In this document: positions 1-9,361 of the stretch, in pieces
How the letters are laid out: each line of letters begins with the position of its first letter
Position numbering within the stretch: position 1 is the stretch's first letter
Origin: JAPOKJ01 sp031421635
GTDB lineage: Bacteria; Pseudomonadota; Gammaproteobacteria; Burkholderiales; Burkholderiaceae_E
Direction of reading: 5' to 3'
Assembly (NCBI GenBank): GCA_031421635.1
Contig: JANOPA010000115.1
Coordinates: 33,016-97,015 of the forward strand
DNA length: 64,000 nt
Position numbers and translations under genes: made by a program
The notes under the pieces: generated by a model
Databases searched by the model: none
Told to the model about the DNA's origin: nothing
Seen by the model: only the letters and a program-made list of their open reading frames with translations

Positions 1-20
1 TGCCTCCTTAGCTCGCCTAA

Positions 21-1826
21 TTACAGTTCCTGCAAGGCCGCAAGCCTAGCGTAAGTTTGGTTTTTCTGCAGAAGGTCGACATGGGTTCCGGACTCGATGA
101 TACGGCCTTTGTCCATCACAATGATCCGATCTGCTTTCACGACGGTTGCGAGGCGATGGGCAATGACCAAGGTGGTGCGGCCCGCCATCGCAGTCTCCAG
201 CGCCAGTTGCACGGCACGTTCGCTTTCGGTATCGAGCGCGCTGGTCGCCTCGTCAAGTAAAAGGATGGGCGGATTTTTGAGCAGCGCACGGGCAATCGCG
301 ATGCGCTGACGCTGCCCACCCGAAAGACGAACACCGCGCTCGCCCAGAAAAGTTTGATAGCCCTGCGGTAAGGCCATGATGAACTCATGAGCCTGTGCGG
401 CCTGAGCCGCAGCCATGACTTCCACATCGCTCGCATCAAGTCGACCATAACGGATATTGGCCATGGCATCGGCCGAGAAAACAGTATTGTCCTGGGCCAC
501 GACGCCGATCTGCTTTCTTAATGCCGCCAGGTCCCAATCACGCAGTTCAATACCCGCCGCTTGAATACTTCCAGCTTGAGGATCATAAAACCTTTGTAGC
601 AACTGGAACACCGTGGACTTGCCAGACCCTGATGCGCCCACCAGCGCAACCGTCTCGCCCGCCATGACGCTTAAGGAAAACGACTCTAGCGATCTCTGCA
701 AAGGGCGTGATGGATAATGAAAGTCGACGGCGTGAAAAGTAATAGCTTCAACACCGTGACGACTCAACAAAGAAAGGTCTGAACGCTGTGACCCCGAGGC
801 AATTGCAGGCTGAGTTTGCATCAATTCCATCAAGCGCTCGGTGGCCCCCGCCGCTCTTTGAATATCCCCGAGTACTTCGGCGATCGCGCCCACCGAACCG
901 GCCACCAACCCGGCGTAGAGAATAAACTGCATCAAAAGGCCGGCGGTCATGGTGCCTTCGATCACCGCTTGAGCGCCTAGCCACAACACAAAAACGATGG
1001 CGCCAAAGCTCAAAATAATGGCCACGGCCACCAAGATAGAACGCGCTCGAAAACGGCGCCGAGCGGTCGCGAAGGACTCCTGGGTGGAATCTACATAGCG
1101 CTTGCCTTCAAAGGGTTCACGGACAAAAGATTGCACAACCTGCATGGCATTCAAGACCTCACCCGCCAGCGCACTGGTATCGGCAAGGCGGTCCTGGCTA
1201 GCGCGCGAGAGCTTACGTACCCGGCGGCCAAACATGATGATCGGGAAAACCACCACGGCCAAGAGCAACACAATGAGCGACGCCAACTTAACGCTCGTCA
1301 CCAGCAGCATCACCAGGCCACCGGTAAACAAAACCAAGTTACGAAGACCTAGTGACAGGCTGGTGCCCACCAGGGTTTGAATCAAAGTGGTGTCGGTGTT
1401 CAGGCGCGACAGCACTTCGCCTGTTTTGAGCGTTTCAAAGAACTTAGGGTCCTGGATCAGCACCTGTTGATAAACGGCTTCGCGCATATCGGCGGTCACC
1501 CTTTCACCTAACCAAGTGACCATATAAAAACGTAACGCTGTGCCCAAAGCCAGAACAACGGAAAGGCCAAACAAGCCCACGAACACCAGATTGACTTGCC
1601 CGGGATGTTTGGCGATCTCGCCACCGGAAAACCCGAGATCGATGAGATAGCGAAAAGCTACCGGGACGCTCAAGGTGGATGCTGCAGCGACCAGGAGGGC
1701 GAACAAAGCGAGCAAAACTCTGGAGCGGTAGCGCATCAAGAATGGCGCAAGAGAGCGCATCAGTTGTAGCGCGGTTCGCTTTTCTGGGGCAGCTTCGAGG
1801 GGAGATTCTGGACTAACGATGGACAC
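21..1826 (-). CDS. ABC exporter, fused membrane and ATPase domains (MsbA-like)
   Basis: A 601-residue half-transporter that should work as a dimer in the inner membrane, using ATP to export a lipid, drug or peptide; the substrate cannot be told from sequence. Residues about 30-320 are the six-helix membrane domain. The C-terminal ATPase domain has Walker A GASGSGKST (397-405), the signature LSGGQ (501-505), Walker B ILLLDEATSALD (about 521) and the switch histidine in IAHRLA. Length and order are typical of the MsbA/LmrA class. It is transcribed divergently from the dehydratase at 1946, so the 119 bp between them should hold both promoters. It is complete, with its stop 20 bp from the window edge. 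A specific MsbA (lipid A flippase) role is possible but not supported by neighbours. Confidence 0.9.
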   Translation of the reverse strand: MSIVSPESPLEAAPEKRTALQLMRSLAPFLMRYRSRVLLALFALLVAAASTLSVPVAFRYLIDLGFSGGEIAKHPGQVNLVFVGLFGLSVVLALGTALRFYMVTWLGERVTADMREAVYQQVLIQDPKFFETLKTGEVLSRLNTDTTLIQTLVGTSLSLGLRNLVLFTGGLVMLLVTSVKLASLIVLLLAVVVFPIIMFGRRVRKLSRASQDRLADTSALAGEVLNAMQVVQSFVREPFEGKRYVDSTQESFATARRRFRARSILVAVAIILSFGAIVFVLWLGAQAVIEGTMTAGLLMQFILYAGLVAGSVGAIAEVLGDIQRAAGATERLMELMQTQPAIASGSQRSDLSLLSRHGVEAITFHAVDFHYPSRPLQRSLESFSLSVMAGETVALVGASGSGKSTVFQLLQRFYDPQAGSIQAAGIELRDWDLAALRKQIGVVAQDNTVFSADAMANIRYGRLDASDVEVMAAAQAAQAHEFIMALPQGYQTFLGERGVRLSGGQRQRIAIARALLKNPPILLLDEATSALDTESERAVQLALETAMAGRTTLVIAHRLATVVKADRIIVMDKGRIIESGTHVDLLQKNQTYARLAALQEL

Positions 1827-1945
1827 TGAATGGCCTTGGGACGCGGGCCTCGATTCTACCGATTTACGAAAACCTCAAGTGAAACTGGGCTATAACTTAG
1901 GCGATAATCAGGCTCCCTGTCCCAGCTACTTAGAAGAGTGTTCGC

Positions 1946-3481
1946 ATGGCCACCGTTATTTCCCTCATTCGTAAGCCCACTTTGCGTCTCAGTCCAGTCG
2001 ACGATGTCGTCATCGCGGCCCGCCCCATTAAGGCCGGCCTAGTCATTGAGCAAGAGAGCATTAGCGCGCATCAAGACATCCCCGCTGGCCATAAGATGGC
2101 TGTGAAAGCGGTGCCCAAGGGCAGCCCGGTCAAGCGCTACGGCCAAATTATTGGTTTTGCCACCGAAGATATTGCGGTTGGCGACCACGTCCATACTCAC
2201 AACCTCGTCTTCAACACTTTCGAGCGCGACTATTGTGTCGGGGTGGACGTGAAACCGACACCTAACCCCGCCCAGGCTGCAACCTTCAGGGGCTACCTGC
2301 GGGCCGACGGCCGGGTAGCCACTCGAAACTATATCGGCGTGATTTCAACCGTAAACTGTTCGGCCTCGGTGTCGAAATATGTTGCGGCCCATTTCACTCC
2401 CGAAGTGTTGAAAGCCTTCCCAAATGTGGATGGAGTGGTGCCCATCACCCACTCCTCCGGGTGCGGCATGGACAGCAATGGGGTTGGAATCGATCTCTTG
2501 CGCCAGACGATCGCGGGCTATGCCCGACATGCCAACTTCAGCGGCGTGGTGATGATTGGGCTGGGTTGTGAAGCGAACCAAATGAGCTCTCTCTTCATGG
2601 CCCAGGACATGAAGGAGCACACCGCCTTACAAGCCCTGGTTGTGCAAACTTCCGGTGGCACTCGCAAAACCGTCGAGGCGGGCATTGCTGCGGTATTGAA
2701 GATGCTGCCTGAGGCCAACAAACTCACTCGCAGCGAGGTCTCTGCGAGCCACATCACCGTCGGCCTGCAGTGCGGCGGCTCAGACGGATACTCCGGCATC
2801 ACAGCCAACCCGGCGCTGGGCGCCGCTTGCGACCTTTTGGTAGCACAAGGTGGAACCGTGATTTTGTCCGAAACCCCTGAGATTTATGGTGCTGAACATT
2901 TACTGACTCGGCGCGCGATCTCGCAGGCCGTGGCCGACAAACTGATTGCCCGCATTAAATGGTGGGAGAACTACACAGCCCACAACAATGGCTCAATGGA
3001 CAACAACCCCTCCCCGGGCAATAAAGCCGGTGGCCTCACGACAATTTTGGAGAAGTCGCTCGGTGCAGTCGCCAAGGGAGGCACGACCAATTTAATGGAT
3101 GTGTTTGAGTACGCTCAGGCGGTCACCACCAAGGGTTTCGTGTTTATGGACACACCAGGCTACGACCCGGTGTCCGCCACAGGCCAGGTAGCGGGTGGGG
3201 CGAACTTGATTTGCTTCACCACAGGGCGCGGCTCGGTGTATGGCTGCAAGCCTTCGCCCTCGATCAAATTAGCCACCAACACCGCCCTGTACGAGCGCAT
3301 GACTGAGGATATGGATATTAACTGTGGCGATATTGTGGATGGCCTCAAAACTGTGCAGCAAAAAGGTCAAGAGATTTTCGAACTGATCTTGCGTGCAGCC
3401 AGTGGTGAGCCAACCAAGAGCGAGGCGCTGGGCATTGGCAATGATGAGTTTGTGCCCTGGCAGCTCGGCGCGGTGATGTGA
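1946..3481 (+). CDS. UxaA/GarD family sugar-acid dehydratase (altronate or galactarate dehydratase type)
   Basis: A 511-residue protein with the full two-part architecture of the UxaA family: an N-terminal SAF domain (about residues 12-95) and a C-terminal catalytic dehydratase domain. Family members remove water from altronate, galactarate or related sugar acids to give 2-keto-3-deoxy acids, using a metal ion. Conserved family segments are visible, including THSSGCGM, GLGCEANQ and GLQCGGSDG. The ATG is preceded by the purine-rich AGAAGAG, about 8 nt upstream. One base separates its stop from the TonB-dependent receptor at 3483, so the two are surely co-transcribed. The exact substrate is not predictable; altronate dehydratase is the default family name. 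Confidence 0.88.
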   Translation: MATVISLIRKPTLRLSPVDDVVIAARPIKAGLVIEQESISAHQDIPAGHKMAVKAVPKGSPVKRYGQIIGFATEDIAVGDHVHTHNLVFNTFERDYCVGVDVKPTPNPAQAATFRGYLRADGRVATRNYIGVISTVNCSASVSKYVAAHFTPEVLKAFPNVDGVVPITHSSGCGMDSNGVGIDLLRQTIAGYARHANFSGVVMIGLGCEANQMSSLFMAQDMKEHTALQALVVQTSGGTRKTVEAGIAAVLKMLPEANKLTRSEVSASHITVGLQCGGSDGYSGITANPALGAACDLLVAQGGTVILSETPEIYGAEHLLTRRAISQAVADKLIARIKWWENYTAHNNGSMDNNPSPGNKAGGLTTILEKSLGAVAKGGTTNLMDVFEYAQAVTTKGFVFMDTPGYDPVSATGQVAGGANLICFTTGRGSVYGCKPSPSIKLATNTALYERMTEDMDINCGDIVDGLKTVQQKGQEIFELILRAASGEPTKSEALGIGNDEFVPWQLGAVM

Positions 3482-3482
3482 T

Positions 3483-5834
3483 ATGACTGTTAGGATAAAA
3501 CCGATTGCTTTGAGCTTGATGCTCGCCTCAGGTGCGAGCTACGGGCAAAGCGACATTCCCGGTGGACGCGGCACGACAGGTGTTGGACAGTCTAGCGATC
3601 CCACACTATTACCTGAGGTACAAGTTCGGGAGAATCGTCAGTCGGTCGAAGAACGCTTTCAGGCGCCCGGCTCAAGAGTGACCATTCGACGCAGCGACAT
3701 CGAGAATATGGGCGCGGACACGATTGCCGACGTGCTTAAGCAGTTACCAGGCGTACAAAGCAGCGAAGGCGGCGGAATTCGCATGCGCGGTATGGATCGT
3801 AGCGCCACGCAAATCTTGGTCGACGGTGAGCGCGTCAGTGGCGGTCGACGAGGCGGTCAATTGCCTTTTGATCAACTTCCCTCGGAAATGATCGAGCGCA
3901 TTGAGATCATCCGTTCTCCGACGGCTGAATACAGCGGGGCGACCGGTGGCACGATCAATATTGTGTTGCGCGAACCCTTGGAAAAGCGCGAAACCAATGT
4001 TCGTTTTACGAATGGCTTTGCCTTTAGTCGGAGTGCGGGCACGGCGTTTTTCGCTAGTAGCGGACCGATTAACTCTGCCGAAACCTTGCCTAAGCAAGAG
4101 CCCGCGAAAGCAGGCAGTCCTCAGCAACCCAAGCCGGACGGAAAGTCTGACGCTACGCTCGAAATTAAACCGGACGTAGTAGCAACCCTGGCGAGCGAAC
4201 GTAAGCCCTTCTACCCCTGGACTTACTTTCTGGGCATGGCCTTTAACGAGAGAGTCACGGGCAATGATCGCACTCGTCACACCGATGAAGTAGATAGCGC
4301 TGGTCTAAGCAAGCTTTCAGAAGACGGTGTGGAATCGACTCGAACCCGTACCCGTGAGTTCTCGATGTTTCCAAGGGTCAATGGGCGGCTTGGCCCCAAG
4401 GACAGCATTATCTTTCGGCCCTACTTCACGACCAATCGAGTCACTTCTTCGAGCGAAGGCGCCTCGACGGGTACGGCGGGAGCCAATGCCGTCGCAGGCA
4501 ACTCTAATGAGACACTGACCAGTGAACGCTATTTGCTTCGCCTGCGCGCGGACTGGACCCACAACTTCAAGGACAGCAAGCTCGAAACCCGCCTGTCCAC
4601 ACAGAAGTGGACCGAGGATGCGTTGCGCACCCGTCAGGAAAGCAGTTTCGTCACCGGGGCACAAGCCTCCAGTTTGGTCTCCATTTATGAGGACAAGCGT
4701 AGCGAGAAGGAAGTCTCCGGCGCCATGAAACTGACTGGCGCAGACGGCACCCATATTTGGCTGCTTGGTGCAGAGTACGAGAAACGCAAGCTGGACATCG
4801 AGAACAATACTGTACTCACCCCTTCGCTTGGACCCACCAGCAACGTGAACAGGGTGTTTAACTCTAGTATTCAGCGTTCGGTCGTATTCGTGCAAGACGA
4901 ATGGACGGTCGCGGCTAAAAATACTTTGACGATGGGCCTCCGTTACGAGCATTTCAATCGCGAAAGTGATGACGGCACCGTCCTCACCCAAGATGTGCGC
5001 AGCTTTTTGCAGCCAAGCCTGAATTACCGTCAACCGATCAACACCACCTTGCAGTTTCGCGCCAATCTTGCGCGCACCACCAAGTTACCTTCACTCACCG
5101 ATGTGCTTGATCGTGTTGTGCCGAGTCTCGGCACCAATACGGTCTCCCGAGCAGACAGTGTGGGCAATCCTGGTTTGAGGCCCGAGGTGGCACTCAACTT
5201 CGATATTGGTTTGGAGAAGCGGCTTTCGCCTCGAGGCCAGGCCGGACTGAATCTATTCCTACGCGATATTGATGATCTGATCGTCCGCAAGACCACCCGA
5301 GGCTCCTTGCCCACGGACCGTTGGCAGCAGCGCCCGGAAAATTTTGGTGGGGCCAAGGTGTACGGTATCGAAGCTGACTGGAAGAGCGACCTCGGATGGT
5401 TGGGACAACCGAGTTGGGATTTCACAGCCAATGCGACCGTTCTACAGTCTAAAGTGGATCAACTGAGTGGTGGCCACACCCGCATTCCCGGCCAGCCCCA
5501 CTATATGGTGAATTTTGGTATTGCCAAGCCCTTCCCGCGAGCAACAACAGGCGGTTGGTATGGTGGCGCAACACTGAGTCTCACGGGAGCTTCAGATATT
5601 GGAGACGTGACGGGCTCAGGTGGACGAGAGCGGGCCTACTTTGGTCTCGATGCTTATGTCGGCAGCATTATTCCGGGGCTAGGCTTTTGGCGACTTGGTT
5701 TGGTCAACCTTAATAATCGCGAGATCAATCGAGTACGCTATGACGTCGACAGCTTTTCGGGCACGCAACGAACTGAGCGCACCAAGGACAAAGGCGACAC
5801 GGTGGTTTACCTGACCGTAGGTAGTCGCTTCTGA
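3483..5834 (+). CDS. TonB-dependent outer-membrane receptor
   Basis: A 783-residue outer-membrane protein with a signal peptide (cleavage likely near SYGQ, about residue 22), a plug domain (about 50-160, with VLKQLPGVQ, IRMRGM, QILVDGERV and IERIEIIRSP) and a C-terminal barrel ending in aromatic Phe (GSRF). Receptors of this class import scarce or bulky ligands with energy from TonB-ExbBD. The early barrel holds a Pro/Lys/Gln-rich insertion (about residues 200-235) that is probably an extracellular loop. Its start lies 1 nt after the dehydratase stop, so ligand uptake may be tied to sugar-acid catabolism; this is inference, as most studied members carry siderophores, haem or vitamin B12. No iron-box-like site was recognised upstream. 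Confidence 0.9.
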   Translation: MTVRIKPIALSLMLASGASYGQSDIPGGRGTTGVGQSSDPTLLPEVQVRENRQSVEERFQAPGSRVTIRRSDIENMGADTIADVLKQLPGVQSSEGGGIRMRGMDRSATQILVDGERVSGGRRGGQLPFDQLPSEMIERIEIIRSPTAEYSGATGGTINIVLREPLEKRETNVRFTNGFAFSRSAGTAFFASSGPINSAETLPKQEPAKAGSPQQPKPDGKSDATLEIKPDVVATLASERKPFYPWTYFLGMAFNERVTGNDRTRHTDEVDSAGLSKLSEDGVESTRTRTREFSMFPRVNGRLGPKDSIIFRPYFTTNRVTSSSEGASTGTAGANAVAGNSNETLTSERYLLRLRADWTHNFKDSKLETRLSTQKWTEDALRTRQESSFVTGAQASSLVSIYEDKRSEKEVSGAMKLTGADGTHIWLLGAEYEKRKLDIENNTVLTPSLGPTSNVNRVFNSSIQRSVVFVQDEWTVAAKNTLTMGLRYEHFNRESDDGTVLTQDVRSFLQPSLNYRQPINTTLQFRANLARTTKLPSLTDVLDRVVPSLGTNTVSRADSVGNPGLRPEVALNFDIGLEKRLSPRGQAGLNLFLRDIDDLIVRKTTRGSLPTDRWQQRPENFGGAKVYGIEADWKSDLGWLGQPSWDFTANATVLQSKVDQLSGGHTRIPGQPHYMVNFGIAKPFPRATTGGWYGGATLSLTGASDIGDVTGSGGRERAYFGLDAYVGSIIPGLGFWRLGLVNLNNREINRVRYDVDSFSGTQRTERTKDKGDTVVYLTVGSRF

Positions 5835-5883
5835 AGTCGTTCCCCTTGTTTTTACAGTCACTTCTCTCTAAGCAACCTTGAAT

Positions 5884-6924
5884 ATGATCCCACTGGCCAG
5901 CGATACCGAAACGAAACCCAGCCTTGCGATGCGTGAGGCCATCATGCGCGCAGAAGTTGGCGACGAGCAAAAAGGTGAGGACCCGAGCGTTAATCTTTTG
6001 ACCGAAAGAGTCGCTGCTTTGCTGGGCAAGGAGGCGGCACTGTTTCTGCCCACCGGCACGATGTGCAATCTGGTCGCGATCAAGGCCCATACACAAGCCG
6101 GTGAATTCATGATCGCCGACCGCATGGCGCACATTTTGCGCGCCGAGACCGGAGCACCGGGACTCATCTCTGGGGTGATGACCGAGTCCATTGATGGCAC
6201 GAGCCCGTTCGGCTGCTTTACAGGTGAGCAACTGAGCGAGGCTATCGACCGCATTACCATGATGCCTTACAACTACGCTGCCAAACCAAGTCTGGTGTGT
6301 TTAGAGCAAACTCAAAACTTCGGCGGTGGAGCGGTATGGCCGCTCGCCTCTTGGCAGGCCGTGTGCGCAGTGGCTAAAGCGAGTGGGGCCTCGGTTCATG
6401 TCGACGGAGCGCGTTTAATGAATGCAGTGGTGGCCAGTGGCGTCTCTCCGGCCACCTGGGCCAGCACCGTGGATTCGGTCTGGATGGATTTTACAAAAGG
6501 CCTGGGTTGCCCCATCGGTGCCGTACTGGCGGGTGACCGGGAGTTTATAGAGAAAGCCCGTCGTGTAAAACACATTGTGGGCGGAGCGATGCGCCAGGCC
6601 GGGATCGCAGCAGGCGGCTGCCTCTATGCGCTGGACCATAACATTGATCGCCTCAAGCTCGACCATGCAAATGCCAAGACGCTCGCGGCGGGTCTCGCGC
6701 AAATCCCAGGGATTAAGCTGTGTTTTGGCCTGCCTGAGACCAACATTGTGTTCTTTGAATTTGAAGATCCCTCCAGAGACAATAGAGCGTTCGCTGCGAA
6801 TGCCGCTAGCTTAGGTCTGAAGCTTTCCGCGATCGGCAAAAAACTTAGAGCGGTGACTCACCTCGACATCAGTGCGGACCAAATCGACCATGCCTTACAA
6901 ATTATGCGCAGCATCCAGGAATGA
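5884..6924 (+). CDS. Threonine aldolase family PLP enzyme (beta-eliminating lyase fold)
   Basis: A fold-type I PLP enzyme of about 346 residues that resembles low-specificity L-threonine aldolase, which splits L-threonine (or allo-threonine) to glycine and acetaldehyde. The N-terminal SDTETKP segment, the aspartate in HVDGARLMNA and the PLP-binding lysine in DFTKGLGCPIGAV (Lys near residue 205) match the family. An in-frame TTG at 5878 is an alternative start, but ATG at 5884 is preferred; no strong ribosome site is seen for either. It lies 49 bp after the TonB receptor on the same strand and may belong to the same transcript. LtaE is the likely function, though related beta-eliminating lyases share the fold. 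Confidence 0.85.
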   Translation: MIPLASDTETKPSLAMREAIMRAEVGDEQKGEDPSVNLLTERVAALLGKEAALFLPTGTMCNLVAIKAHTQAGEFMIADRMAHILRAETGAPGLISGVMTESIDGTSPFGCFTGEQLSEAIDRITMMPYNYAAKPSLVCLEQTQNFGGGAVWPLASWQAVCAVAKASGASVHVDGARLMNAVVASGVSPATWASTVDSVWMDFTKGLGCPIGAVLAGDREFIEKARRVKHIVGGAMRQAGIAAGGCLYALDHNIDRLKLDHANAKTLAAGLAQIPGIKLCFGLPETNIVFFEFEDPSRDNRAFAANAASLGLKLSAIGKKLRAVTHLDISADQIDHALQIMRSIQE

Positions 6925-6993
6925 CGACCTAGGGTCTTGTTCCTAGCGGTGACCCCCGAGGAAAACTACCAAATTCAGTCCACTTCTTATTAA

Positions 6994-7010
6994 AAGGGAA
7001 TATTTCCCTT
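6994..7010. promoter_or_regulatory. Palindromic putative operator over the DUF5666 gene promoter
   Basis: A perfect inverted repeat, AAGGGAA-TAT-TTCCCTT, overlaps the first two bases of the -35 box of the promoter at 7009. Position and symmetry suit a repressor or activator site. The regulator is not known. Confidence 0.5.
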
Positions 7011-7037
7011 GACAAGGTCTTAAATCCCTTTTACCAT
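7009..7037 (+). promoter_or_regulatory. Sigma-70 promoter of the DUF5666 lipoprotein gene
   Basis: The -35 hexamer TTGACA (7009-7014) matches consensus perfectly and is followed, after 17 bp, by TACCAT (7032-7037; 4 of 6 bases of TATAAT). It lies about 80 bp before the ATG at 7118. Confidence 0.6.
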
Positions 7038-7117
7038 TCCTCTACGCGCTTATTTTGAGCGCACCGCTCCCTGAGAGACTGGCCGCCCGGCCGGGCAAGC
7101 ACGCCAAAGGAATTGAT

Positions 7118-8578
7118 ATGAAACCGCAACAACGATTCGCAACCCGCCTCGCTCGCGCAGGGCTTTTTAGTCTCACCACTATTGCCCTCCTCAGCGCCTG
7201 CGGTGGTAGCGGCACTACTGGCACTGGGACCGGCGCCGGCAATACCCCAAACACTGTCGCCTCGTCCGAAGATGGCACGGTCGGAACTATTTCAGGCTTC
7301 GGCAGTGTGATTGTTAATGGCGTTCGCTACGACGATAGTTCCGCCACCGTCAAAGACGATTTCGGTAGCAGTTTGTCCACCAGCCGCCTCGGACTAGGCA
7401 TGACGGTGCACCTTCGAGGGAAGTCGAACGACGATGGCACCGGATCAGCCAGTGGCATTAACGTGTTTTCCGAACTACAGGGTCCGATCTCCGCTCTGAA
7501 TGCCTCGGCGGGCACCTTTTCCCTATTTGGAATCTCAGTTATTGTGGATGCCAAGACCGTCTTTGCCGATGCTTCCGGCCTCGCAGCCTTGAGCAATGGC
7601 AACGTAGTTGAAATTTACGGCCTTCGCAGCGGCAACACCGTCACGGCCAGCCGCATTGAGCGCAAGACTCCGGGCGCAGGTGAGGCGGTCGTAAAACTTC
7701 GCGGTGCCATCACGGGGTTGAATACCAGTGCATCCACCTTCAACCTCGCGGGGTTAGTGGTGTCCTTTTCCGGCGCTCAAGTCACTCCATCCAATAGCAG
7801 TTTGACGGAAGGTGGTTTCGTGGCCGTAAGTTCAACTTCAAGCCCAAGTGGCACGACACTAACGGCGAATCGTGTGGTTGCTCTCGGCTCGCGATCTTTC
7901 ACCTTTGACGATAGCGCAAAATCCGAGCTCGAAGGCGTGATTAGCGGCTTTACTTCGGTCAGCCAATTCACTGTTGCCGGCATTACGGTGAACGCAAGTA
8001 ATGCGGTATTCGTACGCGGCACGGTGGGCTCGCTGGCGAATGGCGGTCGAGTGGAGATCAAGGGTAGCTTTAGCAACAATGTCTTGACGGCTCGGTTAGT
8101 GAAATTCGAAGACAGCCAAAGCTTGGATGAATTCGAGTTGCATGGAGCAGTGAGCAACTTCACGAGTCTCTCTAACTTCACCTTACGCGGCATTAAAGTG
8201 GATGCTTCTGGCGCGGGAGTATTGTTTGAGCGCGGGGTCGCCGCCAACATCGCCAACGGGCGTCAGCTCGAAGTAGAAGGTTCACTCCAATCCAGTGCAA
8301 ATGGTTCGATCCTCAAAGCCACCAAGGTGAAGTTTGAAGACAGTTCTTCGAGTTCTGGCTCGAGTAGTGGAGCAGGCGAGTTTGAGTTTAGAGGTCGTAT
8401 CATAAGCCTCACAGGTAACACCCTGGTGATTGGCACTCGAACGGTCAATCTGACTTCCAGCACGGTGTTTCGTCGTATCGCCAGGGCTCAATTGGTTGCC
8501 GGTGTCTTGCTCGAAATCAAGGGCACCCTACTTGCCAACGGCAATGTGGATGCGGAGCGCATTAGCTTAGAGGATTAA
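7118..8578 (+). CDS. DUF5666 repeat lipoprotein
   Basis: A 486-residue predicted lipoprotein of unknown function. The signal peptide ends in a lipobox, LLSACGGS, so the mature protein should be anchored to a membrane through its N-terminal cysteine. The rest is six degenerate repeats of about 60-75 residues, each with a pattern like G-x-I-S-x-hydrophobic, a short beta hairpin and a closing LEIKG/VEIYG/VEVEG segment; this is how DUF5666 proteins are built, probably as small beta barrels. ATG 7118 is chosen because AAAGGAA lies 5 nt upstream and a classic lipoprotein signal follows; the frame is open further upstream to 7055 but that part is not signal-like. A strong promoter with a palindrome lies upstream and a terminator follows the gene. 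Confidence 0.82.
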   Translation: MKPQQRFATRLARAGLFSLTTIALLSACGGSGTTGTGTGAGNTPNTVASSEDGTVGTISGFGSVIVNGVRYDDSSATVKDDFGSSLSTSRLGLGMTVHLRGKSNDDGTGSASGINVFSELQGPISALNASAGTFSLFGISVIVDAKTVFADASGLAALSNGNVVEIYGLRSGNTVTASRIERKTPGAGEAVVKLRGAITGLNTSASTFNLAGLVVSFSGAQVTPSNSSLTEGGFVAVSSTSSPSGTTLTANRVVALGSRSFTFDDSAKSELEGVISGFTSVSQFTVAGITVNASNAVFVRGTVGSLANGGRVEIKGSFSNNVLTARLVKFEDSQSLDEFELHGAVSNFTSLSNFTLRGIKVDASGAGVLFERGVAANIANGRQLEVEGSLQSSANGSILKATKVKFEDSSSSSGSSSGAGEFEFRGRIISLTGNTLVIGTRTVNLTSSTVFRRIARAQLVAGVLLEIKGTLLANGNVDAERISLED

Positions 8579-8619
8579 TCTTCAAGACATCGATCGGCGT
8601 TCAAGTCGACTAAACACCC

Positions 8620-8648
8620 ACGGCGAACTTTAAACGTTCGCCGTTTTT
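8620..8648 (+). terminator. Rho-independent terminator of the DUF5666 gene
   Basis: A perfect 9-bp stem, ACGGCGAAC / GTTCGCCGT, with a 7-nt loop is followed by TTTTT. It lies 42 bp after the lipoprotein stop and just before the convergent gene that ends at 8671. Confidence 0.85.
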
Positions 8649-8670
8649 ATGTCGATCCGTGCTGGGTTAG

Positions 8671-9216
8671 TTATGGTTTTGCTGCCTCAATTTTGAGGTC
8701 ACTCAAGGTCATAAAAATCCAAGCCGTACCTGAAGGTCCACGAAACACCCCTTCTGTTTTTGCTAAGTGATTGGTCAAAGCCGCGAAGTTCCAGGCTTCT
8801 TGTTCTGAGCTCGCCACTTTACGACTCAGTAGCGCCGGCCAACCCGCATTGCGGCCCCAGTCTCGAGCGAGCATGGCATGTCGGCGAAGTGCTTCACTCA
8901 CTACGGCAGGATGATCCCAACCCCATGTGAACGTTTGATCTGTCTTGTTATAACTGCCAATCACCTGTATCTTGGCCGACCCCAGCAAGCCTTCACCTGC
9001 CCGAAAACGCAGAGTGCCGTCCAAAAAATCAGCCGACCAAGTCTGTGCTTCGCCCAAGTGCCAGGGGCCGGTTTGCCTAGAAATCTGTAAATCCAAGGCG
9101 CTACGCGCTTCAACGATGATTTGTCGAGCTTGCTCCTGACTCACTTGACTGAGTACTAATCCGTGACCCAAGGCCGCAAGCGTCACGAACACAACCGACC
9201 CAAAGAATTTCATCAC
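8671..9216 (-). CDS. Exported DUF6882-like protein
   Basis: A 181-residue protein with a clear N-terminal signal peptide (hydrophobic core FFGSVVFVTLAALGHGL). The central part, with VIGSYNKTDQTFTWGWDHP followed by a helical segment ending RDWGR, resembles DUF6882 domain proteins as I remember them; function is unknown. It should act in the periplasm or be secreted. It is a single gene, convergent with the DUF5666 gene and divergent from the aldolase at 9362. The family assignment should be checked by profile search; the coding call itself is sound. Confidence 0.72.
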   Translation of the reverse strand: MMKFFGSVVFVTLAALGHGLVLSQVSQEQARQIIVEARSALDLQISRQTGPWHLGEAQTWSADFLDGTLRFRAGEGLLGSAKIQVIGSYNKTDQTFTWGWDHPAVVSEALRRHAMLARDWGRNAGWPALLSRKVASSEQEAWNFAALTNHLAKTEGVFRGPSGTAWIFMTLSDLKIEAAKP

Positions 9217-9361
9217 TGGTTCACTCCAAATTTTAAGGGTAAAGAGGTAAGCCCGGCCCTTTCAATATGCTAGGCAAATCCTAGAGCAATTGGCAAGCAG
9301 GGTCAATGTATCGCGGTTATCATTAGCGATTATTCGTAGACTCTTTTTCTGGAAACTTTCG

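Noticed and set aside
1891..1896. TATAAC as the -10 of the dehydratase promoter
   Set aside because: No acceptable -35 lies at 16-18 bp, so it was not listed as a feature.
4317..5033. A 238-codon open frame opposite the first TonB receptor
   Set aside because: Shadow frame with no start signal or motif.
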